Shown: positions 1 through 6,422, counted from the first letter of the stretch. The stretch is DNA of 7,782 nucleotides from BS750m-G57 sp964392945 (GCA_964392945.1 CAYMSH010000310.1:1-7782); one strand, 5' to 3'. The notes: generated by a model not told the origin, from the sequence alone. Made by a program: numbers and translations.

Positions 1-208
1 GCAACCTAACATGCGCCAAACTTGAAGAAATATATTCTCACATGCGATAGCCCTGGCCGCCAGCCCGGTCGTTCCGCTCTCGCCGGAGCGGGAAGAAACT
101 TGCAAATCCTGCGGCGTGGTCATAGGGTTGTGTGCTGATGAACCGAGGCCTTGAGCTGTCCGGCTGCTCCGGGTCGTATTAATAATTCAACTGCGAAAAG
201 GTGACATT
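1..208. other. Left-edge region without a supported gene
   Basis: No plus-strand reading frame here exceeds about 15 codons. One minus-strand frame is open from an ATG at 123 to the left edge (41 codons), but it has no clear ribosome binding site or recognisable motif. Two small hairpins are visible: CCGCTC (74-79) pairs with GAGCGG (86-91) around a 6-base loop, and CCGG pairs with CCGG around CTGCT near 160-172. Neither is followed by a T run, so neither is a convincing terminator. The stretch probably holds the promoter and leader of the gene at 209, but I could not find a -35/-10 pair with good spacing. Confidence 0.5.
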
Positions 209-877
209 ATGACAAACATGAAACGATTTGTGATGGTTCTTGTTCTTGTTGGGCTGGCTGGCGGAGTTATGGCGGCCAAGGAAAAGCGTCGGCGGCGAGG
301 ACCGGTTCAAGAGGATCTCCTGGAAGCTCTTACCAGGGAGTGCAAGCTTACCGACAAACAGCATGCGGCGATCAAGGCCAAGATCACCGCCCGCGACGAA
401 GTGCTGGCCAAGTGGGACAAAGCCAACGCCAAGAAGATCGAAGCGGCCGCCGCGGCGTCAAAAGAGGCGCGAACGAGCGGTGACGCCGACAAGAAAAAGC
501 AGGCCGGCGCCGCGGCAAGGGAGTTGAAAAACGCACGCACAGAAGCCGGAGCCGAAGCCACGGCCGCGATTCTAAAAGAGTTGACACCCGCACAGAAGAG
601 CGCCTGGGACGGCTACCAGCTATTCAAGTCCACTTCAGGACGCTACCGCCGAGCCGAACTCAACGAAGAGCAACTGGCCAAAGTCAAATCAGCCTGCGCG
701 ATCGCCGCAAAGGACATCTCCGAGATCGATCCGGATGACAACAAAGCCAAGAAGATGAAAGGCGAGGTCACCAAAAAACTGCAGTGGGCGATTAACGCAC
801 TTGTGCTGACTGAAGAACAGCGAAAGATCATGGCCAGCGGTCCCAAACGCGGCGGCAAGAAGAAGGACCAGCAATAG
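209..877 (+). CDS. Exported Lys/Ala-rich protein with LTxxQ-like motifs
   Basis: Function unknown; 222 residues. The N-terminus has a basic start and a hydrophobic stretch (about residues 5-22) ending in VMAA, which looks like a Sec signal peptide with cleavage near residue 22-23. A very basic KEKRRRR segment follows. The mature part is rich in Lys, Ala and Glu and probably all helical. Four LTxxQ-like motifs occur: LTDKQ (47-51), LTPAQ (125-129), LNEEQ (151-155) and LTEEQ (200-204). LTxxQ motifs are known from the Spy/CpxP periplasmic family, and similar helical proteins are common in planctomycetes; homology to Spy is only suggestive. The tail (GPKRGGKKKDQQ) is basic. The ATG at 209 is chosen because AAAAGG at 196-201 sits 7 bases upstream; an ATG at 218 is the alternative. 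It lies 19 bp before the EEP-family gene and is probably cotranscribed with it. Confidence 0.85.
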   Translation: MTNMKRFVMVLVLVGLAGGVMAAKEKRRRRGPVQEDLLEALTRECKLTDKQHAAIKAKITARDEVLAKWDKANAKKIEAAAAASKEARTSGDADKKKQAGAAARELKNARTEAGAEATAAILKELTPAQKSAWDGYQLFKSTSGRYRRAELNEEQLAKVKSACAIAAKDISEIDPDDNKAKKMKGEVTKKLQWAINALVLTEEQRKIMASGPKRGGKKKDQQ

Positions 878-896
878 CTGACCGGGCGGGATCAAC

Positions 897-1913
897 ATGA
901 GATGGTTCAGTTTCAAACGCTGGCCGCTGGTCGGACGGATCGCCAACGGTCCGGCCCGACGCCTTCTGGGCTCACTGATCCTGCTCCTTGCGATCTGCCT
1001 GGTCTGGTTCGTGATCAATCGGGCTCTGTCACGCCTGAACGCTGTCAGGATCGAGACGGTAACCGCCGCCGGAAATAGCGCCGCCGACTTCAACGGGCGC
1101 CTTCGCGTCATAACGTACAATATCGCCCACGGCCGCGGTCTGGCCAACCACAACTGGCAAGCCGGCGACAAGCAAACCCACCTGAACCGTCTTGACGAGA
1201 TCGCCGCCGTGCTGCGCGACGCCGGGGCCGATATCGTAATCCTGAACGAGGCGGACTTCGACGCGGTCTGGACCAGCGGGGTCAACCAAGCTCATTACAT
1301 CGCCGAGAAGGCGGGTTTCCGGTTCGTCGCCGAGCAACGAAACTACGACATGGCGATACCGTTTTTCGCCCTGCGATGGGGAAACGCTATACTGAGCAAG
1401 TATCCCATCACCAGTTCGCGGTGCGTCAACTTCACGCCCTTCGCCACTTGGGAGCGTATCGTCGCCGGACACAAGAAGGGGCTGCTGTGCGAAATTCGAC
1501 TCGGCGAGGATTCAGTCATACGCGTCTTCGGCGTGCACCTTGATACGCGATCCGAAGAGACGCGAATCCAGGCGGTCGAGATGATAGAGAACATCCGGAG
1601 GGAATCCAAGAGCCCGCTGATCCTGGCCGGCGACATGAACACCGGCCCGCTGGATTTCCCGCAGGTCAAACCCGCCGCTGACGGACAAACCGCGATGTCT
1701 TACCTGCTGGACACAGGCGCCTATCGCACCGCCCCGCTGAGGGATCCCGCGCCGGAAGACTTCACATTCCACGCAGCCGGCCCCACTGGCGTTATAGACT
1801 GGATCTTAGTCTCCCGCGACTGGGAGATAATCTCACGATCGGTCCTGGGCGGAACGCTGTCGGACCACAAGGCGGTATTGATGGACATGCAACTGCAGCA
1901 CAAACAGCCTTGA
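897..1913 (+). CDS. Membrane-anchored endonuclease/exonuclease/phosphatase family protein
   Basis: 338 residues of the EEP fold, which covers metal-dependent nucleases, sphingomyelinases and inositol-phosphate phosphatases. A single hydrophobic helix (about 24-41) after a basic N-terminus suggests an anchor with the catalytic domain outside the cytoplasm. The EEP motifs appear in order: TYN (Asn75), ILNEAD (catalytic metal-binding Glu118), GNAILS (162-167), VHLDT (His214), GDMNT (245-249, with Asp246 and Asn248), IDWI (Asp301) and SDHKAV (322-327, general-base Asp-His pair). All expected catalytic residues are present, so it should be active. Substrate is not predictable: a phosphodiesterase acting on lipid or nucleic acid are both possible. 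The ATG at 897 has only a weak GGGA upstream (888-891). It follows the LTxxQ gene after 19 bp, which suggests one transcript. It is convergent with the gene ending at 1957, with 43 bp between and no clear terminator. Confidence 0.92.
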   Translation: MRWFSFKRWPLVGRIANGPARRLLGSLILLLAICLVWFVINRALSRLNAVRIETVTAAGNSAADFNGRLRVITYNIAHGRGLANHNWQAGDKQTHLNRLDEIAAVLRDAGADIVILNEADFDAVWTSGVNQAHYIAEKAGFRFVAEQRNYDMAIPFFALRWGNAILSKYPITSSRCVNFTPFATWERIVAGHKKGLLCEIRLGEDSVIRVFGVHLDTRSEETRIQAVEMIENIRRESKSPLILAGDMNTGPLDFPQVKPAADGQTAMSYLLDTGAYRTAPLRDPAPEDFTFHAAGPTGVIDWILVSRDWEIISRSVLGGTLSDHKAVLMDMQLQHKQP

Positions 1914-1956
1914 CCCGACGACTAGGCGCCCCAGCAGCCGGCGACACAGAGGTATT

Positions 1957-2445
1957 TCATTCCGAATCGAGCCCCGCCTTCCACGCCGAATCGCAGTGGG
2001 TGCATGACATGAACTTGCCGCGGTCGGACTTGTAGTAGAACTGGCGTTTGCCGCACTTTGGGCACCAATCGCAATCCCTGCGGCATTGGACAACCACGCC
2101 GCCGACCACGACCCAAAGAATCCCCAGGCCTCCGCCGACTGCCATAGCATATATGAACTTATACTCCGAGCTCATCCCAAAGCCGAACGAGTAATACCTG
2201 GCGACGCCAATGAGCGAAGACAGCAGGATACCGGAGATCAGGATCGCGATGAGCTTGAACATACTGTAGGGACGAGCCTTCTCGTCGGCATTCACAGCAT
2301 CGCTCGGCAGAGACGGAGCCAAACTGGCGGCCTGGCGTTTCTTCTCCCGGGCGGCTTTTATGTAGGGAGCCGCGATGATGTAGACAACCACGGTCACTAC
2401 CCCCGCAACCAGCGGTATGACTCTGTTTGCTTGCTCTAATGTCAT
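1957..2445 (-). CDS. Three-helix membrane protein with C-terminal zinc ribbon
   Basis: 162 residues, family not recognised. Three hydrophobic segments are visible at about residues 9-28, 62-82 and 98-119. The loop after the first is basic (KAAREKKRQ), so by the positive-inside rule the N-terminus is outside and the C-terminus cytoplasmic. The C-terminal part carries CPKC (128-131) and CTHC (148-151), two CxxC knuckles 16 residues apart, a typical zinc-ribbon arrangement. Two more cysteines (121 and 125) sit just after the third helix. Proposed role: a membrane-tethered metal-binding or regulatory module; this is inference. The start at 2445 is chosen because a GAGG-like site lies about 6 bases upstream. 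It lies 73 bp downstream of the sulfatase stop on the same strand, so it may be the last gene of that transcript, but a weak hairpin lies between them. Confidence 0.75.
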   Translation of the reverse strand: MTLEQANRVIPLVAGVVTVVVYIIAAPYIKAAREKKRQAASLAPSLPSDAVNADEKARPYSMFKLIAILISGILLSSLIGVARYYSFGFGMSSEYKFIYAMAVGGGLGILWVVVGGVVVQCRRDCDWCPKCGKRQFYYKSDRGKFMSCTHCDSAWKAGLDSE

Positions 2446-2486
2446 GCAACGCCTCGACTCTTACACCGCCTGAGATTAAACACCGT

Positions 2487-2501
2487 CGACCTGCCGGGTC
2501 G
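2487..2501 (-). other. Weak hairpin between sulfatase and zinc-ribbon gene
   Basis: CGACC (2487-2491) pairs with GGTCG (2497-2501) around a 5-base loop. Beside it, GAGC/GCTC within 2502-2511 could form a second tiny stem. On the minus strand the bases after the main stem are ACGGTGTTTAA, which is not a proper T tract. It may slow or process the transcript, but a rho-independent terminator is not well supported. Confidence 0.2.
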
Positions 2502-2518
2502 GAGCACGCTCTTCATCG

Positions 2519-3865
2519 TCAGAGCTTGGCGTTCTGCACTTCTTCCATGAGCTTTTTCAACTCGGCTACTTTCTCCGGGAATTTGGAGGCCAGGTTCTTT
2601 GTCTCGCCGAGATCAGCTTCCAGGTCGTAGAGTTCTTCTTCCTGCTTGCGCTTCTTGTCGCGAGCGTATCCGTACATGCAGTGTTTGGCTCTGAGGTACT
2701 TCCATTTGCCTTTGCGCATCGCGGTCTTGTAGAAGAAATTGTCGCGGGCGCCTTTCTTGCTCTTGCCCAGCAGCAGTTCGGTCTGATCGACTCCGTCTAT
2801 AACGCGATCTGTCGGGACCTTGTAGCCGGCCAGCGTCGCGAACGTAGGCATAAAGTCGATCGTGGCGAATATCGCATCCGACGTTTTACCTGCCGGGACC
2901 TTGCCCGGCCAGCGCGTAATGCACGGAGCCCTAAGCCCGCCTTCGTACGAGGAGCCCTTGCCGTTTCGCAGCGGGCCGGACTCGCCCCAGAAGATCGAGC
3001 CTTTGGGATGCCCCTTCTTCCTGTCGGTGTACGCCGGCTGGTTCCACGGACCGTTGTCTGTGGTGTAGATCACCAGCGTGTCGTCGCGCAGTTTCAGTTC
3101 GTCGAGCGTGTCTAGCAGCCTCCCGGTCTCGTAGTCGAACTCTTCGACAACGTCGCCGTACAGATCGCCGGCGGACTTGCCGCGGAACCTCGGCGATGCG
3201 TCGATAATCGTGTGCATCATCGTGTGGGCGACGTACAGAACGAACGGTTTCTTCGGATCGCGTTTGTTCTTGAGATAGTCGATCGCCTTGTCGGTGTAGG
3301 TGCGGATCAGCCCGCCCATGTCGCGCGTGGAGCCGGCGGCGTCGTTGTTCTCGTGGAACTTCACGCTCCCGCCGTCGTTGGCGCCGAGCGTGCCGAAGTA
3401 GTAGTCGAATCCCTGGGCGTTGGGCATGCGCGGGATTATCGGCTTGCGATTGGAGACGTCCCACTTTCCGATGCAGGCGGTCTGGTAGCCGGTCTTCTCG
3501 ATAAGCTCGGCGAACGTGATTTCCGATGCAGGCATGCTCCAGCCCTTGCTGCGGATGGGGTATCGCCCGGTGAGCAGCGCCGATCGCGACGGGCCGCAAA
3601 CGTGCTGGGCGTAGAAACTGGTGTAGCGCGTGCCTTCGGCGGCCAGCTTGTCCATCCGCGGGGTCTTGTTTTTCTTGTTGCCGTAGCAACCAAGATCGGC
3701 ATAGCCCTGATCGTCAGTGAAGATGATGAGAATATTGGGACGCGGCGCCTTGCTGGCCGCGGCGTCTTCGGCCAGCAACCGACCGCACTTAATCGCGGGC
3801 AACGCAGCAATACCCAGCCCGAGCGTCTTGATAAAACCGCGACGATTCATTTCAGTTCTCTTCAT
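2519..3865 (-). CDS. Tat-exported Cys-type sulfatase (family S1)
   Basis: 448 residues, full length for an S1 sulfatase, which hydrolyses sulfate esters, here probably on a polysaccharide fragment. The N-terminus has a twin-arginine signal: NRRGFIK (7-13) followed by a hydrophobic run to about 26. The catalytic domain starts at PNILIIFTDDQG, with metal-binding Asp51 and Asp52. The formylglycine motif is CGPSR (90-94) followed by SALLTGRYP. Other active-site matches are Lys134 (GKW), His218, TTDNG (Asp270, Asn271) and Lys303 (NGKG). The C-terminal region with GKWKYLR and ELYDLEADLGETKNLA is the usual small sulfatase subdomain. An oddity is Asp136 where GKWH usually has His. The start at 3865 has AAAGGA (3881-3876) 10 bases upstream; the ATG at 3850 is a possible alternative. 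It is downstream of the oxidoreductase, 143 bp away. Cys maturation needs an enzyme coded elsewhere. Confidence 0.95.
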   Translation of the reverse strand: MKRTEMNRRGFIKTLGLGIAALPAIKCGRLLAEDAAASKAPRPNILIIFTDDQGYADLGCYGNKKNKTPRMDKLAAEGTRYTSFYAQHVCGPSRSALLTGRYPIRSKGWSMPASEITFAELIEKTGYQTACIGKWDVSNRKPIIPRMPNAQGFDYYFGTLGANDGGSVKFHENNDAAGSTRDMGGLIRTYTDKAIDYLKNKRDPKKPFVLYVAHTMMHTIIDASPRFRGKSAGDLYGDVVEEFDYETGRLLDTLDELKLRDDTLVIYTTDNGPWNQPAYTDRKKGHPKGSIFWGESGPLRNGKGSSYEGGLRAPCITRWPGKVPAGKTSDAIFATIDFMPTFATLAGYKVPTDRVIDGVDQTELLLGKSKKGARDNFFYKTAMRKGKWKYLRAKHCMYGYARDKKRKQEEELYDLEADLGETKNLASKFPEKVAELKKLMEEVQNAKL

Positions 3866-3936
3866 CGTATAAACATCCTTTCACCAGCCGGCAAAACACC
3901 AGCACTAAACAGCAGAACGAATTGCCGGCACACTTG

Positions 3937-3966
3937 TTGCCGCCGCCGTTGCCGTAGCCGTTGCCG
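3937..3966. repeat. Hexamer tandem repeat (five TTGCCG-like units)
   Basis: Five contiguous six-base units on the plus strand: TTGCCG, CCGCCG, TTGCCG, TAGCCG, TTGCCG. Three are identical and the other two differ at their first one or two bases. On the minus strand this reads as CGGCAA-type repeats. It lies in the spacer between the oxidoreductase and the sulfatase, about 70 bp upstream of the sulfatase start and directly beside the heptamer repeat. No start codon or coding role is supported. Confidence 0.7.
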
Positions 3967-3972
3967 TTAAAT

Positions 3973-4000
3973 CTCAGATCCCAAATCCCAAATCCCAAAT
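3973..4000. repeat. Heptamer tandem repeat (CCCAAAT)
   Basis: Three exact copies of CCCAAAT at 3980-3986, 3987-3993 and 3994-4000, preceded in phase by a degenerate copy CTCAGAT (3973-3979). On the transcribed minus strand this is ATTTGGG repeated, beginning 8 bases after the oxidoreductase stop codon. Heptanucleotide tandem repeats in spacers are known from cyanobacteria (STRR elements); from memory, ATTTGGG-type arrays also occur dispersed in other bacterial genomes, but I cannot check that here. No hairpin is formed, so it is not a terminator. Confidence 0.85.
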
Positions 4001-4008
4001 CAAAAGAC

Positions 4009-5412
4009 CTACAATCCAAGTGTCCATCCGTTTTGGTACGGCGGGTCCACGTAGCCGTTGGCCTGGTTGGAGTTGGTCACTTTCATCGCCGTTGCGTCCC
4101 ACTGGACCAGGCGTCTGGCCCGCAGACTCACCGCGCCGAGCAGGCCCATTTCCGTCATCTCGCATGCGAACTCCACGGGGCAGGTTGTCTTCTTGCCGCT
4201 CTTGCAGCAGTCTACCCATTCGGTGTAGTGGACCCGGTAATCGCAGCGAGGCATGGTCTTGCCGGGCTGTTTTACATCGGTGAAATCCTTGTCGCCCAGG
4301 AGCAGCCCGCCGGCGATTCCATGGCGATTGCCGAACGGACTGCCGCCGGAGTAGCCGGTAAGCAGTTTGCCCTTTTCGCCCTCGAAGATCAGTCCCATCG
4401 CCGGCAGCGCGAGTTTGTCGTCAAGCTCTGCGGGCCGATTGGGCTTGATCCCGCCGTCGTACCAGTGCACCCGCAGCGGCGGGAGCTTGCCCCGGGCCGG
4501 GAATTTCCAGGTCACGGTGTTCGCGTTGCCCTGGCATTCCGGCGTTGAGACCCTTCCGCCGAAGTAGCCGGTGAACTTGTGGGTGCTGCTTGACGATATG
4601 GCGGTCGGAGCCCCGAGCTGCAACTCCCTGAAGTAGACGTGCAGAGTATGGCAGATCATGTCGCCGACGGTTCCCGTACCGAAATCCCACCAGGATCGCC
4701 ACTTGCCGGGATGATACGCCGAATGGTAAGGCCTCTTCGGCGCCGGGCCGATCCACAGGTCCCAGTCCATTCCCGGCGGCGGGGTCTGCTTGTCTCTGGG
4801 TCGAGCCTCCAGGCACGGATACTTCGGGTGATCGCACCAGATGTGAAGCTGGCGAACCGGCCCGATAACACCCGTGGCCAGAAGCTCGGCGGTGCTGCGA
4901 GAGATATCCATGCCGGACGACTGCACGCTGGCTTTGGTGATGATTTCCGGAGCGGCCAGCAGGGCTTTGCGGACCTTGCGGGCCTCGCCGATGCTGTGCG
5001 TGATCGGCTTGGCGCAGTAGATATGCTTCTTGAGCTTGATCCCGGCCGACAGGACAGTCGAATGCGTATGATCCGGCGTGCCGATTATCAGCGCATCAAA
5101 CTTCTTGGCATCCTTGTCGAACATCTTGCGGAAGTCGTGGTATCGCGAGGCTTTTGAGTACCGCCTGAAGACCCTTCCGGCGAATCGGTGATCAAGATCG
5201 CACAAACTGACGACATCTATGCTCCGCCCGCAGCCGTTTAGATAGTTCTTCCCCATCCCGCCGATCCCGACGCCTGCGACCTGGAGCCGGTCACTGGGCG
5301 CCGGAGCCCCCGGCGCGGCGCGCAACACGGATCGCGGAACAAAAAGCGGAACAGCGGCGGCGGCGAGAACAGTGCGGCGAGAGATCTTCGGCGTACTATC
5401 TTTAGATGGCAT
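4009..5412 (-). CDS. Tat-exported Gfo/Idh/MocA family oxidoreductase
   Basis: 467 residues from the chosen start. Members oxidise or reduce sugars and sugar derivatives with NAD(P). Residue numbers here count from the in-frame ATG at 5421. A twin-arginine signal is present: SRRTVLAAAAVPLF (14-27). The Rossmann fold starts at LQVAGVGIGGMG (47-57), with CDLD (74-77) ending the second strand. Then come GTPDHTHS (114-121) and CAKPITH (136-142), the position of the usual EKP motif. The C-terminal domain has WDFGTGTVGDMICH (245-258). Tat export with a bound cofactor is known for glucose-fructose oxidoreductase. I prefer ATG 5412 to ATG 5421, because AAGGA (5425-5421) is 8 bases from 5412 but overlaps the first codon of 5421. 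A strong promoter lies just upstream. The Ala in AKP and His261 in place of the common Asp are unusual. Substrate unknown; the context suggests a carbohydrate. Confidence 0.92.
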   Translation of the reverse strand: MPSKDSTPKISRRTVLAAAAVPLFVPRSVLRAAPGAPAPSDRLQVAGVGIGGMGKNYLNGCGRSIDVVSLCDLDHRFAGRVFRRYSKASRYHDFRKMFDKDAKKFDALIIGTPDHTHSTVLSAGIKLKKHIYCAKPITHSIGEARKVRKALLAAPEIITKASVQSSGMDISRSTAELLATGVIGPVRQLHIWCDHPKYPCLEARPRDKQTPPPGMDWDLWIGPAPKRPYHSAYHPGKWRSWWDFGTGTVGDMICHTLHVYFRELQLGAPTAISSSSTHKFTGYFGGRVSTPECQGNANTVTWKFPARGKLPPLRVHWYDGGIKPNRPAELDDKLALPAMGLIFEGEKGKLLTGYSGGSPFGNRHGIAGGLLLGDKDFTDVKQPGKTMPRCDYRVHYTEWVDCCKSGKKTTCPVEFACEMTEMGLLGAVSLRARRLVQWDATAMKVTNSNQANGYVDPPYQNGWTLGL

Positions 5413-5420
5413 ATTAATCA

Positions 5421-5425
5421 TCCTT
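5421..5425 (-). promoter_or_regulatory. Ribosome binding site deciding the oxidoreductase start
   Basis: AAGGA on the minus strand, reading 5425 to 5421, is 8 bases from ATG 5412. Its last base is the first base of the upstream in-frame ATG (5421), which therefore would have no usable site. This favours 5412 as the true start. Confidence 0.6.
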
Positions 5426-5449
5426 ATTGGCGGCGTGGGTTCAGCGGCA

Positions 5450-5479
5450 AGTATATCCCCGCTCTTTCCAATGCGTCAA
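5450..5479 (-). promoter_or_regulatory. Predicted sigma70-like promoter for the oxidoreductase
   Basis: On the minus strand, TTGACG (5479-5474, 5 of 6 to TTGACA) is separated by 18 bases from TATACT (5455-5450, 5 of 6 to TATAAT). The expected transcript start near 5443 leaves a leader of about 30 bases before ATG 5412. This is the best promoter match seen in the window. The call assumes the host uses a standard housekeeping consensus. Confidence 0.6.
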
Positions 5480-5495
5480 CACTCCAAAACGCGGC

Positions 5496-5524
5496 TTGTC
5501 GTCCGGCCGCGGGGGCGGTAGTAT
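5496..5524 (+). promoter_or_regulatory. Possible promoter for the discoidin-sulfatase pair
   Basis: TTGTCG (5496-5501, 4 of 6) and TAGTAT (5519-5524, 4 of 6) are separated by exactly 17 bases. The leader to ATG 5590 would be about 58 bases. The match is modest, and the spacer is very GC-rich. Confidence 0.35.
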
Positions 5525-5535
5525 TACCTTGTAAT
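5523..5535. promoter_or_regulatory. Small inverted repeat, candidate operator
   Basis: ATTAC (5523-5527) and GTAAT (5531-5535) are perfect inverted arms around CTT. The repeat overlaps the end of the possible plus-strand -10 box and covers the expected transcript start, a place where a repressor could act. Five-base arms can arise by chance, so this is tentative. Confidence 0.25.
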
Positions 5536-5589
5536 GGGATGATATCGACGGGACCCTGAACCGGCCTCAAAACTGAAAGGGATACGACC

Positions 5590-6420
5590 ATGAAGCGAGT
5601 CGCTGCAATTGCGTTGTCGCTCGTGCTGCTTTGCCTTCTGGCGATTATCGCCCGGCCGTACTGGGGACAGCCCGCCGCAGAGGAGCCCAAACCCCAGGGG
5701 CCTCCGGTAATTGAAACGCCCGAACCCAAGAGTCGTCCGGCAATGAAAACGCCCAGACGCATGGTCCCCCTGAAGCTCGATCTCCCAAAGCCCATACTCG
5801 GAGACACGCCGGTCCCACTTAACGAACCGAATATCAGCAAGGAGCGAGTCAAGGGCCAGCCCAGACCGGTGGTCAGAGTTCCACGGGGATCGGTGAACCT
5901 GGCGCTCAAGAAACCGGTCACCAGCAACGAACCGAGCCCGATAGTCGGCACTCTGGAGATGGTCACAGACGGCGACAAGAGCGGTGAATACGGACATGAA
6001 GTGGACATCGGCTTCGGGAAGAAGTGGGTGCAGATCGATCTGGGCGCCAAGTCCACAATCTACGCCATTGCGATATGGCGTCGCCATAATGATGCCAGAC
6101 GCAGGGCCTATCGAGACGTCATTGTGGAAGTCGCAAATGATGAGGACTTCGAAAAAACCACCATAATCTACAACAACGATCATGACAATTCATACGGCAG
6201 AGGCGCCGGGACCGCCAAGGGCTGGATCGAGAGATCTGAAGGCAAGGTGCTGGCGTTCCCAAAAGGCGTAGTCGCCCGATACGTGCGCCTGCACAGTCAG
6301 GGAAACACCGACCACGACCAGAATCAATACGTCGAGGTCGAGGTTTACGGACTGACGGGCATGTCGGTAACAACGAAACCCGACGAAACCAAAGCCCCGC
6401 CGAAGTCGAAAGGAAAGTAA
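5590..6420 (+). CDS. Exported F5/8 type C (discoidin-like) domain protein
   Basis: 276 residues. A hydrophobic helix at about 4-21 after MKR is a signal peptide or uncleaved anchor; AA-E at 29-31 is a possible cleavage site. Residues about 26-100 form a Pro-rich, low-complexity linker. Residues about 101-255 match a galactose-binding-like jelly roll: NLALKKPVTSNE (103-114), TDGDKSGEY (126-134), WVQIDLG (146-152), IYAIAIWRRH (157-166), ARYVRLHSQG (229-238) and VEVEVYG (248-254). F5/8 type C domains usually bind carbohydrate or cell-surface ligands, so a substrate-binding or anchoring role is likely. A Lys-rich tail follows. AAAGGG (5576-5581) lies 8 bases before the ATG. The stop is 2 bp before the GTG of the next sulfatase, so the two are almost certainly cotranscribed and probably translationally coupled. 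No catalytic motif is visible. Confidence 0.85.
   Translation: MKRVAAIALSLVLLCLLAIIARPYWGQPAAEEPKPQGPPVIETPEPKSRPAMKTPRRMVPLKLDLPKPILGDTPVPLNEPNISKERVKGQPRPVVRVPRGSVNLALKKPVTSNEPSPIVGTLEMVTDGDKSGEYGHEVDIGFGKKWVQIDLGAKSTIYAIAIWRRHNDARRRAYRDVIVEVANDEDFEKTTIIYNNDHDNSYGRGAGTAKGWIERSEGKVLAFPKGVVARYVRLHSQGNTDHDQNQYVEVEVYGLTGMSVTTKPDETKAPPKSKGK
6409..6414 (+). promoter_or_regulatory. Ribosome binding site for the GTG-start sulfatase
   Basis: AAAGGA lies inside the last codons of the discoidin gene and is 8 bases before GTG 6423. It supports the non-ATG start, which also places the twin-arginine motif at the expected distance from the N-terminus. Confidence 0.75.
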
Positions 6421-6422
6421 CT

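Noticed and set aside
1..123. Minus-strand 41-codon open frame running off the left edge
   Set aside because: No ribosome binding site, no recognisable sequence, and short enough to be chance.
85..150. Riboswitch-like stretch (GGGAAG...GCAAATCC, faintly like a cobalamin riboswitch core)
   Set aside because: The conserved GGTG and the downstream CCGCCACTG-type segment are missing, and the following gene has no link to cobalamin.
151..182. TTGAGC and TATTAA as a promoter for the first gene
   Set aside because: The spacing is 20 bases, too long for a convincing sigma70 promoter.
1914..1956. Bidirectional terminator between the convergent genes
   Set aside because: Only a 4-bp CGCC/GGCG stem with a 9-base loop and no T tract is present.
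2931..3689. Minus-strand 252-codon frame inside the sulfatase in another frame
   Set aside because: Extremely Arg-rich low-complexity translation, fully overlapped by the sulfatase with all its motifs.
3785..3800. Lipobox in the first sulfatase signal (PAIKC, Cys27)
   Set aside because: Lys just before the Cys does not fit a lipoprotein signal; the twin-arginine signal explains the N-terminus.
3212..3970. Plus-strand open frame of 252 codons antisense to the sulfatase
   Set aside because: It mirrors a strongly supported sulfatase gene, has no recognisable domain, and runs through the intergenic tandem repeats; GC-rich codon use produces such shadows.
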